From positions 1 through 48,641 of IMG/VR virus record IMGVR_UViG_3300047471_000555: 48,641 bases of DNA. One strand, given 5' to 3'. The notes beneath the pieces were generated by a model. It was not told the origin of the DNA. It saw only the letters and a program-made list of their open reading frames with translations, and did no database searches. The DNA comes from a virus. Positions 7,341 to 13,862 of the stretch are shown here, one piece after another; within the stretch, counting starts at the first letter, position 1, and each line of letters starts with the position of its first letter. Both the position numbers and the translations under genes were made by a program.

Positions 7341-8899
7341 GCAACCATCCGCTCGGGTTCGTATGGGTTCCATTCAGTCTCAACAAGGTCCTTGTGGGGA
7401 TAGTCGCCTCCGGCAATGGCCGATTTGGCGATTGGGCCGCCGAAGGTCAAGGCAAGGGCGTCAAGGTCATCGAGTAGAAGGACTGTGCCGGGATTGTCAT
7501 CGACAAGGTCTTCTTTCGGCGTGAGAAGGATTTCGTCCTTCTTATTGTGAGTATACCGAATGGCGAGCATGGTGCGACGAAGGTCGGAGTCGAGCGGTAT
7601 AGCACCGGTTTTGAGCCAAGCGCGAAGGGCCCCAAACATAGCAGCTCGTTTATTTGCATACCGCTCGCCTTGGGTGTCGAAGACGATGCCTGTGATGTCG
7701 TCCTTGGCACCGAACTGAACCTCCGTTACATAGAGCCGTCGCTGTCGACACTGATCGACCACGCCGCCACCAACGCCGCCACCATCGACGAATATTCCGT
7801 CGGGCCGGTATTGTTCATGGACTTCAAAGATTTGATTGGTGAGTTTGGTGGTGTCGATGCCGGAGAAGACCCGACGCTCAAGAGAGCGGGCATCTCGGCC
7901 CTTGCGGGGGAAGATAACTGAGTTGTTGCGGCCGAATCGAGCGACGTCCACGCCAATCGCCAATGGGGTTGATCGGTCCACATAAGGAATCTCCCGATTC
8001 ATCGCAAGGGTTATTTCCTCGTCGGAGAAGAATTCTCGTTCGCCGAACTTGGGGAACTGACCCAAGACTCTAATCTTGACGAAATCGGACTCGAGGCCGT
8101 AAGCCTCGATCCAAGAGTCAAAGCGATGCTTATTAGTGATATTAACTGTTCGTGAGTCGATATTACGGCTGACCCAGTATTTAGAATGGCCACCTCCAGG
8201 AAAGCATTCTCGGAATCGTCCAGACGAACGAGTCGGGTTGCCAAAGACCAGCCAGATGATTTGTGTGTCACGATCTGTAAGGGCCCCTTCAGCGGTCTCC
8301 CAGATTATGTCCACGATCTCTGAGGCTTCGTCAAAGATTAGGATGATTCGTTTGCCTTGGTTATGCAGTCCTGCAAAGGCTGTTGGGTTCTTCTCTGACC
8401 AGGGAATGGCGTCGATTCGCCAAGTCCGTTCACGCTCAGGGTCCTTCGAGATCAGGGCCGTCGCCGTGAGGACGAAGTGGATCTTGGTGAACCAGCAGAG
8501 GTTGAACCACTTGCCGAGTTCGGCCCAGGTTTTGGTCTTGAGCTGGGTTTCGGTGTTGGCGGTGATGACACCCCGCGTATCCGGAAATGTGCAAAATGCC
8601 CAAAGAATAATCCAGGCAACCGTGGCTGATTTGCCGATACCATGGCCGGAAGCTGTAGCAATCTGAATAGCCTGCTCTGTGTTGATAAGGCCATCTTTAA
8701 TCTGAGCAAACAGATCTCGCGTCCATTGGTCAGGGCCATCGAATTTCTCTAAGACTGTTCCAGGTTCGCCCCATGGATAAGCCCCAAGGGTGAAGGCGAG
8801 TGGGTCATCTGAGACCTCGCTTAGCCACTCGAACAGTTGCGCAGTTTGATCTGCCTGGGAGGCCGACGAAAGCCCATTGAACGCCGGCCTCCCAAGCAT
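7337..8899 (-). CDS. terL: Terminase large subunit (packaging ATPase/nuclease)
   Basis: This is a 520-aa protein. The ATPase half has Walker A ATASGHGIGKS near residues 81-91 and Walker B IILIFDEAS near 185-193. The RNase H-fold nuclease half has its acidic residues in IGVDVARFGRN (about D318), GIFVDGGGVGGG (about D372) and LLDDLDAL (about 478-480). It pumps DNA through the portal and cuts it. The start at 8899 shares a base with the small subunit stop. Length and motif order are normal for this family. The packaging mode (cos or pac) cannot be read from the protein alone. Confidence 0.95.
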   Translation of the reverse strand: MLGRPAFNGLSSASQADQTAQLFEWLSEVSDDPLAFTLGAYPWGEPGTVLEKFDGPDQWTRDLFAQIKDGLINTEQAIQIATASGHGIGKSATVAWIILWAFCTFPDTRGVITANTETQLKTKTWAELGKWFNLCWFTKIHFVLTATALISKDPERERTWRIDAIPWSEKNPTAFAGLHNQGKRIILIFDEASEIVDIIWETAEGALTDRDTQIIWLVFGNPTRSSGRFRECFPGGGHSKYWVSRNIDSRTVNITNKHRFDSWIEAYGLESDFVKIRVLGQFPKFGEREFFSDEEITLAMNREIPYVDRSTPLAIGVDVARFGRNNSVIFPRKGRDARSLERRVFSGIDTTKLTNQIFEVHEQYRPDGIFVDGGGVGGGVVDQCRQRRLYVTEVQFGAKDDITGIVFDTQGERYANKRAAMFGALRAWLKTGAIPLDSDLRRTMLAIRYTHNKKDEILLTPKEDLVDDNPGTVLLLDDLDALALTFGGPIAKSAIAGGDYPHKDLVETEWNPYEPERMVA

Positions 8900-9477
8900 T
8901 AGGCTGACTCCTTCAGTAGGGAGGGAGCGGAGTCAGCCGTCGCGTCAATTTGGGACGAGGCCCTCCGTCGAGCGGCCTCTAACCTTCCGGCGAAATCAAC
9001 ATTCACGTTGACCGTGGTGGATTTCTTCCCATAACCGACGCGATCCGCAGAGTCGCTAGCAATCGCGGTGAGGAGACGAAGGGGAACAGGCTCATCCTCT
9101 TCGTCTGCTTTATCGAGTTGATCGCCTATCTGGCGCTGGGCCTTAATGCCATTGGCGTAGATCAGGCGGTGATATTCGTCTTGGTTCTTGGCCCATTCAT
9201 CAGTGATGATTTGGCGATAGTGTTCGATCAGTTCCTTGACGCCGGGGTCGGCGGCTAGGAGCGAGATTCGGTTAATAGAAAACCCACAGACCTGAGCGGT
9301 TTCGGTCTGGCTCATGCCCGAGGCGAGGTATCGGGCAATGGCGTGATGCGAGTCCCGAATCTTCCGCAGCATCGGCACCACGCGCTTCTCCTGCAAGAAC
9401 GCCAAGTCCTCGGGGCGGAGGACTGCGATCTCGAGGATCCGAGGGGAATTAGGCTGCCGCTGCGGCTTCATAGCCAA
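8899..9477 (-). CDS. terS: Terminase small subunit (DNA recognition)
   Basis: This is a 192-aa protein with a helix-turn-helix near residues 47-75 (IARYLASGMSQTETAQVCGF), a helical middle and a Val/Asn stretch (KSTTVNVNVDFAGRLEAARR) typical of small terminases. It precedes terL directly. The start at 9477 overlaps the upstream gene by 29 nt; the Met three codons in is an alternative. It would bind the packaging site and regulate TerL. Confidence 0.85.
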   Translation of the reverse strand: MAMKPQRQPNSPRILEIAVLRPEDLAFLQEKRVVPMLRKIRDSHHAIARYLASGMSQTETAQVCGFSINRISLLAADPGVKELIEHYRQIITDEWAKNQDEYHRLIYANGIKAQRQIGDQLDKADEEDEPVPLRLLTAIASDSADRVGYGKKSTTVNVNVDFAGRLEAARRRASSQIDATADSAPSLLKESA

Positions 9478-9742
9478 GCTCCGATTTTAGACTCTCAATC
9501 ACTTCGTGGGACTGGTGTTCGGGGCAGGGCCAGAGGGACACGCCATCGAACCGGATCCCTTGGATTGGTTGCCAATGCGCCACCCGCTCCCCACAGAGAT
9601 TTCGATGGGCGACTACCCGAGTCATCATCGACTTGGTCCAGGCAAGCTTCTTCACCCGCCCCTGCCACCAGAGGACGTAAACCCCAGGCCCAAGCATCTC
9701 CGTCGCGTCCATCCACTCAGCTTTCGCCACCAGCTTCAACAA
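9449..9742 (-). CDS. Degenerate GIY-YIG-like protein
   Basis: This is a 97-aa product, probably from a TTG start at 9742 preceded by GGAGGGAGG. The layout resembles a GIY-YIG domain: GVYVL at 20-24 for the GIY strand, KKLAWTKS at 31-38 where YVGKS is usual, an AHR helix, then FDGVSLWPCPEH and a Glu at about 80 where the catalytic Glu would sit. The second strand has lost the YIG/YVG residues, so nuclease activity is doubtful. Its place next to the terminases may mean an accessory role in packaging or cleavage, which is an inference. Confidence 0.6.
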   Translation of the reverse strand: MLKLVAKAEWMDATEMLGPGVYVLWWQGRVKKLAWTKSMMTRVVAHRNLCGERVAHWQPIQGIRFDGVSLWPCPEHQSHEVIESLKSELGYEAAAAA

Positions 9743-9767
9743 TCGCCTCCCTCCATTCTTGTCTCCG

Positions 9768-9796
9768 ACTATGAACTATCCGCTCCGAAAAATCAA
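9768..9796 (-). promoter_or_regulatory. Putative leftward late promoter
   Basis: On the minus strand TTGATT (9796-9791) is followed after 17 bp by CATAGT (9773-9768), a fair sigma70-type match lying just upstream of the GIY-YIG-like and terminase genes. The surroundings are AT-rich. It is predicted only from consensus and spacing. Confidence 0.4.
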
Positions 9797-9985
9797 ATAA
9801 ATTTTTTTTATTATGGCTAAGTGAAGGGTCCAGATTCCCAAAATCAATAATTTTTTGTCTGAGGGGGTGTGGGGCCAAAATCAAAAATTTAAAATTTATT
9901 CTGTCAGGGGGTGTGGGGCCGGCCGAAGGACAAAATTTTGGCCCCGGGGGATGCCCGAGGCCAAATCGCAGTCTGGGATCAGGGA
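9797..9985. other. AT-rich interval with two exact 15-bp G-rich repeats
   Basis: AGGGGGTGTGGGGCC occurs at 9862-9876 and again at 9906-9920. Each copy is preceded by an A/T block, and AAATCAA-type words recur at about 9790, 9841 and 9879. No reading frame of note covers the stretch. It lies between the small leftward operon and the terminase block, where a packaging site, terminator or promoter cluster would be expected. Confidence 0.6.
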
Positions 9986-10198
9986 TCAGATCAGAGGGCG
10001 GATGCCATGGACCTGGCCGTTGAAGCCAGGTCCGCCCTGGCTGCGGTCGAGGGGCTTGGCGATGCCGATCGGCAGGGTGGCCTTGAAGCGCCGACGGTAG
10101 CGGGTGAGGATGAGCCAGGAGCGGGCCGTGTAGAGGAACGGGTCCAGCTTCAGGCCATGGGCGAGGCAGACTAGGATTGTGCGAGCTTCGGCGGTCAT
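9986..10198 (-). CDS. 70-aa basic protein of small leftward operon
   Basis: ATG 10198 begins one base after the stop of the 38-aa frame upstream. The product opens MTAEARTILVCLAHGLKLDP and has a Tyr/Arg-rich centre (SWLILTRYRRRFKATLPIG) and a Gly-rich end. No family was recognised. It could bind nucleic acid given the basic centre, but that is a guess. Confidence 0.6.
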   Translation of the reverse strand: MTAEARTILVCLAHGLKLDPFLYTARSWLILTRYRRRFKATLPIGIAKPLDRSQGGPGFNGQVHGIRPLI

Positions 10199-10199
10199 A

Positions 10200-10316
10200 T
10201 CAACACCAAATGAGTGAGGGGCAACGACGGAAGGCAGCGCGCCAAAGCCAGATGGGATTGGCGCGGAATGGGACAACACCGGTGAGGTGATAGACGATCT
10301 CGCGGCAGGTGAGCAT
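10200..10316 (-). CDS. 38-aa coupled small protein
   Basis: The ATG at 10316 overlaps the preceding stop (TGATG), and the frame stops two bases before the next ATG at 10198. The product (MLTCREIVYHLTGVVPFRAN at the start) is basic and Trp/Arg-rich. Tight coupling at both ends is the main evidence. Function is unknown. Confidence 0.45.
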   Translation of the reverse strand: MLTCREIVYHLTGVVPFRANPIWLWRAAFRRCPSLIWC

Positions 10317-10624
10317 CACTGGTCCTTCCAGGCGAGAGCGGAACGGTTCGCCTCGATAAAGGCGCGGAGTTCATCAGCCTTGTCGAGGATACGCAGCCAC
10401 TGACTGGCATAGGCGAAGATGGGGCGCTGGCCAAGGCCATAGATGCTCAGGCCGCGAGAGCCTGGCTTCATCTCGCCAGTGGTGGGGTCTTTCACTAAGG
10501 TGTTCACCTTAAAGCTGATCTCGTTGCCGTGGCGCTTCTTCTCAGCGAGGAGGCGCTGTTGCTCAGCGATGATGTCCATCAGCTGCTCATAGGTGGGCTT
10601 GGTCTTGTCTTGAAGAACTGCCAT
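10316..10624 (-). CDS. Conserved phage/plasmid-type small protein
   Basis: This is a 102-aa product from ATG 10624, preceded by GGAG; two upstream in-frame Met codons lack a site as good. It has a coiled N-terminal part (TYEQLMDIIAEQQRLLAEKK), an ISFKV segment, GSRGLSIYGLGQRPIFAYAS, then a helix (WLRILDKADELRAFIEAN). Small proteins with this LSxYGLGRxP ... ADELRAFI layout are widespread in phages and plasmids, without an assigned function. It is the first leftward gene after the divergent intergenic region. Confidence 0.75.
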   Translation of the reverse strand: MAVLQDKTKPTYEQLMDIIAEQQRLLAEKKRHGNEISFKVNTLVKDPTTGEMKPGSRGLSIYGLGQRPIFAYASQWLRILDKADELRAFIEANRSALAWKDQ

Positions 10625-10746
10625 TGGTGGCTCCATAGGTGAGTGCCGCACAGTCATGGCCCGCAAGGCATATAGCCTTGCCTTCTCGTATCAGCCCTGA
10701 GGGCTGACCGGAACCACGTCCTGTGCGACCAGTCGACTAAGCGCCT

Positions 10747-10804
10747 CGATTGTGGCCGGAATATGGCGCTGCACCGCACAATCGCATGTTGCGCCGCACA
10801 ATCG
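10747..10804. promoter_or_regulatory. Operator-like repeats
   Basis: GCACCGCACAATCG (10771-10784) and GCGCCGCACAATCG (10791-10804) are direct repeats exactly 20 bp apart, about two helix turns. A related word in the opposite sense, CGATTGTGGC, lies at 10747-10756. Such phased repeats suggest binding of a multimeric regulator or initiator. Confidence 0.5.
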
Positions 10805-11028
10805 ACGACATGGCTGCTATGCGCTGGACGCATGGCCCAGTGTGACTAATCTATCTCAGTGTATCCCATATGCCACATAGACTACGCATGCCCAGGCGCC
10901 CCCGATCCAACCTGCGCCCACTCTCACAAATCCCCTAGATATCCCTACAGACTATCCTTCTGATTTCCCTCACATTATCAGATCTCAGCCATTCTCGCTA
11001 ACCCCGTCGCCCACCCAACCCCTCATGC

Positions 11029-11091
11029 CTCTACCCTACCCTTCTAGTCTCTCTCATTTTTTCAGAGAGTAGAGGAGGGGTAGGGGGTAGG
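11029..11091. other. Long imperfect hairpin at pyrimidine/purine switch
   Basis: A pyrimidine arm containing CTCTACCCTACCC and CTCTCT pairs imperfectly with a purine arm containing AGAGAG and GGGGTAGGGGGTAG, around a T-rich loop (CATTTTTTC). It could be a cruciform, an origin element, or a terminator insulating the two arms. Confidence 0.45.
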
Positions 11092-11261
11092 TGACGGTAT
11101 GAGCGACCTTAGCCCACTTATACCTATATAGGGAAGTTCAGAGGGGAAGTGTAGAGGGATATCTGGGGAGTTTGTGGGAATGGAATAGAGAGGGATTGGG
11201 GGAATTAATCAACAGAGGCCACGTTGCTTAGACATTCTTGACTGTTCTGGGAATAATGTTG

Positions 11262-11290
11262 TTGACTTTTGGGCGAAAGTGTGGTAAGGT
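11262..11290 (+). promoter_or_regulatory. Putative early rightward promoter
   Basis: TTGACT (11262-11267) is followed after 17 bp by TAAGGT (11285-11290), 25 bp before the first early ATG, which has an AGGGAG ribosome-binding site. The -35 is strong and the -10 is weak. A second TTGACT at 11238-11243 lacks a -10 at proper spacing. Confidence 0.5.
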
Positions 11291-11314
11291 AATGGGATAA
11301 TCAGGGAGATAAAA

Positions 11315-11533
11315 ATGACTCAGCAGGATATTGCTAATGGGGCGAGTGCCTTTGTAGATTTTATGAAGGACAGGGAGATGAATCCAGTGGATGCGGTGAC
11401 GTTCATGGGCTGTGCAATATCCTCAATTATATGTGAATGCTTCAATGGCTCAGAGAGGACAGAATTCGTTAATGACTTCGTGGATTGTCTATGGATGGCA
11501 ATTCAGGCGGATCACAGTGGGCGAGGGCATTAA
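11315..11533 (+). CDS. First early gene, 72-aa acidic protein
   Basis: The product opens MTQQDIANGASAFVDFMKDR, is acidic and cysteine-containing (SSIICECFNG), and ends QADHSGRGH. AGGGAG lies just upstream of the start. It is the promoter-proximal gene of the rightward arm and may be a host take-over factor, which is inferred only from position. No family was recognised. Confidence 0.7.
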   Translation: MTQQDIANGASAFVDFMKDREMNPVDAVTFMGCAISSIICECFNGSERTEFVNDFVDCLWMAIQADHSGRGH

Positions 11534-11574
11534 ACACGCGTGATGGAACAACACACCATGATGAAACTCGTCCC

Positions 11575-11694
11575 ATGATAGAAGGTTCATTGTTTTTTCT
11601 TTTGGGTGGCATGTTCATTATGATGTTTGTCATGATATTCCAACTTGAGAACATCCGATCGACGTTGGACAAGATCCGCGAGAAGAAGCCATGA
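11575..11694 (+). CDS. 39-aa single-span membrane protein
   Basis: From ATG 11575 the product has a strongly hydrophobic segment at about 5-23 (SLFFLLGGMFIMMFVMIFQL) followed by a charged tail (ENIRSTLDKIREKKP). No good ribosome-binding site is seen. However, an 11-codon frame (11543-11578) ends in an ATGA overlap on this start, so translation may be coupled. Longer in-frame starts upstream lack support. It is probably inserted in the inner membrane; function is unknown. Confidence 0.55.
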   Translation: MIEGSLFFLLGGMFIMMFVMIFQLENIRSTLDKIREKKP

Positions 11695-11762
11695 AGCTTG
11701 CCCTCCTCTACATCGGGCCCCTGGGCTGCTCCCCGAAGGGCGGCCAAGGCTGGATACACTAG
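11691..11762 (+). CDS. Possible 23-aa peptide
   Basis: The ATG overlaps the previous stop as ATGA. The product is short and hydrophobic at the start (MKLALLYIGPLGC). The reading frame also contains the GC-rich repeat at 11726-11741. It could be a coupled small peptide or simply non-coding leader. Confidence 0.3.
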   Translation: MKLALLYIGPLGCSPKGGQGWIH

Positions 11763-11817
11763 GGTGCGACAATCGGTCGCAGCCGGCCGCCACAAAAAAG
11801 CCCGAATCGGCCGGTAG
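11763..11817. other. Two adjacent inverted repeats
   Basis: TGCGAC ... GTCGCA (stem 6, loop 5) is followed by CCGGCCG ... CGGCCGG (stem 7, spacer containing a run of six A). On the minus strand the spacer shows six T. They sit between the leader genes and the gene at 11850. Terminator, processing site or operator are all possible. Confidence 0.45.
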
Positions 11818-11849
11818 GATACACGCGAGTCGGAAAGTGGGAGATAGCC

Positions 11850-12035
11850 ATGTCACAGTATAGAGGCAAAGCACAGATGATTAGGCGAATGGACTTATTG
11901 CAAATCTCAACCAACGCATTGATTAAGTATCTCACTGATATGGAAGTGCCTCATAAAGCCAATTGGGCTGAGTATTCACGAGAAGAGTTGATTGAGAAGC
12001 TCAGCAACTATGTATTTCAGGGAAAGTTTGACTAA
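11850..12035 (+). CDS. 61-aa early protein
   Basis: The start follows GGGAGATAGCC, a variant of the recurrent early start box. The product is helical and mildly charged (MDLLQISTNALIKYLTDMEV; YSREELIEKLSNYVFQ). The second half reads like a small SAP- or Rho-N-type helical motif, but this is not firm. It is preceded by the word ACACGCGAGTCG, which recurs before the next gene. Confidence 0.68.
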   Translation: MSQYRGKAQMIRRMDLLQISTNALIKYLTDMEVPHKANWAEYSREELIEKLSNYVFQGKFD

Positions 12036-12066
12036 CACGCGAGTCGACAACCGGGAGATAAGCCCA

Positions 12067-12348
12067 ATGACAAGCCCAGAGCATATGGTGATTAAGCTGT
12101 CTGAGGAAACTCCTAGAGCGACACACTACGATCACGTAGTTGGATGGAGAAAGCCCATGACCAAACACACACTCACCTTCAACAGCATGGATATAGAAGT
12201 CGTAGTGAATACTTCTGCGGCCGAGCATCCACTCACAGTGAAGAATGCGCAGAGCCTGGATAAGGTATTGAAGTGGGTTTATAAGCAGATGAGGCATGTG
12301 CAGCCTCCCACCTCAATCATCATGACCATTATCCCAAGGAAGGGATAA
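12067..12348 (+). CDS. 93-aa early protein with two boxed in-frame starts
   Basis: ATG 12067 is preceded by GGGAGATAAGCCCA. A second in-frame ATG at 12157 is preceded by GGAGAAAGCCC, giving a 63-aa form (MTKHTLTFNSMDIEVVVNTS). The C-terminal part contains LDKVLKWVYKQMRH and ends MTIIPRKG. Either the gene makes two products or the upstream 30 codons are a later addition. Function is unknown. Confidence 0.6.
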   Translation: MTSPEHMVIKLSEETPRATHYDHVVGWRKPMTKHTLTFNSMDIEVVVNTSAAEHPLTVKNAQSLDKVLKWVYKQMRHVQPPTSIIMTIIPRKG

Positions 12349-12352
12349 GCCA

Positions 12353-12481
12353 ATGACCTTACCAGAACAGTATTGGTATCTCCCATGGCGAAACCATATA
12401 ACCAAGTTCGTCTTCGCCTATAAGCGAACTCTAATGTTTCATTCCATGCCCATTCATGCGAATGACAATATGAAGGATTAA
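12353..12481 (+). CDS. 42-aa early protein
   Basis: The start follows GGAAGGGATAAGCCA, the recurrent early start box. The product is aromatic and basic (MTLPEQYWYLPWRNHITKFV at the start) with His-rich central residues. Its stop lies 5 bases before the next ATG. No family was recognised. Confidence 0.5.
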   Translation: MTLPEQYWYLPWRNHITKFVFAYKRTLMFHSMPIHANDNMKD

Positions 12482-12486
12482 GCCCA

Positions 12487-12699
12487 ATGAAAATCTCCGA
12501 AATGAACACCACCCTGCCAGAGTTCATGAGTGAGATCAATCGAGTGATTAGGGAGAATAAGGTCTATGGCGCGGCCATTGTCCTATTCACTAAGGATGGC
12601 GAATGTCACTCATACGCATTTGGTTGTGAACAACAGGACTTCGCCATTGCGAGTGATTTGATGAGCGAGTATGTTTCACTCTGTGGGGAGGCGAATTGA
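12487..12699 (+). CDS. 70-aa early protein
   Basis: The start is preceded by AAGGATTAAGCCCA. The product has an alternating helix/strand pattern (TLPEFMSEINRVIRENKVYG; AAIVLFTKDGECHSYAFG) resembling small phage proteins with a roadblock-like or PAS-like short sheet. The assignment is not firm. Its stop overlaps the next start as TGATG. Confidence 0.68.
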   Translation: MKISEMNTTLPEFMSEINRVIRENKVYGAAIVLFTKDGECHSYAFGCEQQDFAIASDLMSEYVSLCGEAN

Positions 12700-12938
12700 T
12701 GGGACGGTATTATGATAACTCAGACTATGATGGTTATGATGACTACGTGGCTGAGACAGGCGATCACTTCGCTGATCCAGGGGGAAGGTCAGCACTACGC
12801 GCTGCCAGCAAGTCCAATCCTCGCAATCTTCCATGTCCAACTTGTGAAGAGCCTAATAGGCTAACCCCACAAGATAGGGGCTTGGGATATCAGTGTGATG
12901 AGTGTGCGGATCGGGCTGAAAGTGGGAGAGATTACTAA
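12699..12938 (+). CDS. 79-aa zinc-ribbon protein
   Basis: The N-terminal half is Asp/Tyr-rich (GRYYDNSDYDGYDDYVAET). The C-terminal half has two CxxC knuckles (CPTCEEPN and CDECADR), the layout of a small zinc ribbon. It may bind nucleic acid or host RNA polymerase, an inference from fold type and early position. Start and stop overlap the neighbours. Confidence 0.7.
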   Translation: MGRYYDNSDYDGYDDYVAETGDHFADPGGRSALRAASKSNPRNLPCPTCEEPNRLTPQDRGLGYQCDECADRAESGRDY

Positions 12939-13108
12939 TGTCATATCGCAAAATCGGTGGAATACACTGGCTGAGCATCGGCCGGCTTCGCATCTCTTGG
13001 TGCCTGAAGCGAAAGCCCTCGGAGACTGAGATCTATCAAGAGGCCCTGCGACTGGGCCTTGAGGATATGATCAAGATGCCGATGGCGAAGTGGGAGGATG
13101 TTATATGA
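12938..13108 (+). CDS. 56-aa early protein ending in WEDVI
   Basis: The ATG overlaps the previous TAA (TAATG). The product is basic at the start (MSYRKIGGIHWLSIGRLRIS) and helical at the end (SETEIYQEALRLGLEDMIKM). Its last codons carry GGAGGATGTTATATGA, which is both its stop and the ribosome-binding site/start of the next gene. The same junction recurs after the next two genes. Confidence 0.6.
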   Translation: MSYRKIGGIHWLSIGRLRISWCLKRKPSETEIYQEALRLGLEDMIKMPMAKWEDVI

Positions 13109-13299
13109 TCAAAGAGACATACAATCTCATCCGTCTCTATTCAGATGGCCGACCTCCTTCCCCTGGTAAGTTTGACTTCCACACCATAGAAGAGGCCGTC
13201 AGGGAGGCTAATCGAAAGAACAGAGCCTTGTCAGACCTTGGGGCCGATGCCTTTCGATGGGTAGTGGCAGGGCCAATTCAGGTGGAGGATACGATATGA
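13105..13299 (+). CDS. 64-aa early protein ending in VEDTI
   Basis: The start is at the ATGA overlap after GGAGGATGTTAT. The product opens MIKETYNLIRLYSDGRPPSP and has TIEEAVREANRKN and RWVVAGPIQ, a layout seen in small phage proteins of unknown function. It ends with the recurrent GGAGGAT...ATATGA junction. Confidence 0.68.
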   Translation: MIKETYNLIRLYSDGRPPSPGKFDFHTIEEAVREANRKNRALSDLGADAFRWVVAGPIQVEDTI

Positions 13300-13457
13300 C
13301 CTATCTCCAAGCCAGATTGATCATCTGGAACCCCAAGGCTTATCCCTCTTGGCGAGTCCGTGAGGCAATTCAGTTCATAGTCTGTTCGGACTATGCAACG
13401 GCTCAGGATAAGCGTAGGGCGTTTGCCTTCAAGGATTGGTTGGAGGATGTTATATGA
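13296..13457 (+). CDS. 53-aa early protein ending in LEDVI
   Basis: The start overlaps the previous stop as ATGA. The product is helical and basic (MTYLQARLIIWNPKAYPSWR; REAIQFIVCSDYATAQDKRR). Its last 18 bases match the end of the gene two upstream, again serving as stop, ribosome-binding site and next start. Confidence 0.65.
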   Translation: MTYLQARLIIWNPKAYPSWRVREAIQFIVCSDYATAQDKRRAFAFKDWLEDVI

Positions 13458-13633
13458 TCTATCCCGACAAAGACCGAGACACAATCAAGCTCACTGAAAA
13501 GGGCAAAGACCATGCCCGTATGATTGCCGAGATTTGGTCAATCAAATACGAGGGCCAAGCCCCAGTTAAGGGTTGGGTCAACGGAGTGGCGATGCCACAT
13601 TCTGCCGAAATGGGAGAGAACTATGGTCGATAG
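13454..13633 (+). CDS. 59-aa early protein
   Basis: The start is at the third copy of the GGAGGAT...ATATGA junction. The product opens MIYPDKDRDTIKLTEKGKDH and ends AEMGENYGR. The ITL/TEKG-type beginning recalls a short winged-helix edge, but too little is left to assign. The stop overlaps the next start by 11 nt. Confidence 0.6.
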   Translation: MIYPDKDRDTIKLTEKGKDHARMIAEIWSIKYEGQAPVKGWVNGVAMPHSAEMGENYGR

Positions 13634-13862
13634 CCATGGCAATGAATACGCTAAGATTTCCCAACTCATGCCTGGGCAGAAGATATGGCATGATGGCGGA
13701 TCGCCATGTTGGCGAGGCCATTGGTCAAGGCTTCGCTATGAAGATGGATTTTACTTCCCTTGCCGCCGTGGTAGGCACTACTTATCTGGCCAAGCGGACA
13801 ATGGCGAAGACTGTGTTGGTATCTATGTCTGCAAGCCAGTCTATAGGAGGATTGAGCCATGA
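13623..13862 (+). CDS. 79-aa early protein
   Basis: ATG 13623 follows GGGAGAG. The product has LMPGQKIWHDGGSPCWRGHW and YFPCRRGRHYLSG, with three Cys and many Trp/Gly, giving a small beta-rich domain. The GxxI.H.G pattern resembles an SH3-like fold, which is tentative. It overlaps the next gene as ATGA. Confidence 0.62.
   Translation: MVDSHGNEYAKISQLMPGQKIWHDGGSPCWRGHWSRLRYEDGFYFPCRRGRHYLSGQADNGEDCVGIYVCKPVYRRIEP

Larger units (their letters stand above)
10625..11314. other. Divergent intergenic control region between late and early arms
   Basis: About 690 bp with no supported gene, between the first leftward and first rightward gene. It holds two direct operator-like repeats (10771-10804), a strongly pyrimidine-rich stretch (about 10910-11055), an abrupt switch to a purine-rich stretch (about 11065-11215), an imperfect long hairpin across the switch, the perfect palindrome CCTATATAGG (11123-11132), and a promoter just before 11315. 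It is the natural place for divergent promoters and possibly the replication origin. Confidence 0.7.

Noticed and set aside
9862-9920. G-quadruplex as the sole explanation of the G-rich repeats
   Set aside because: The G runs could form one, but the exact repetition with flanking A/T blocks points more to a protein-binding or packaging element.
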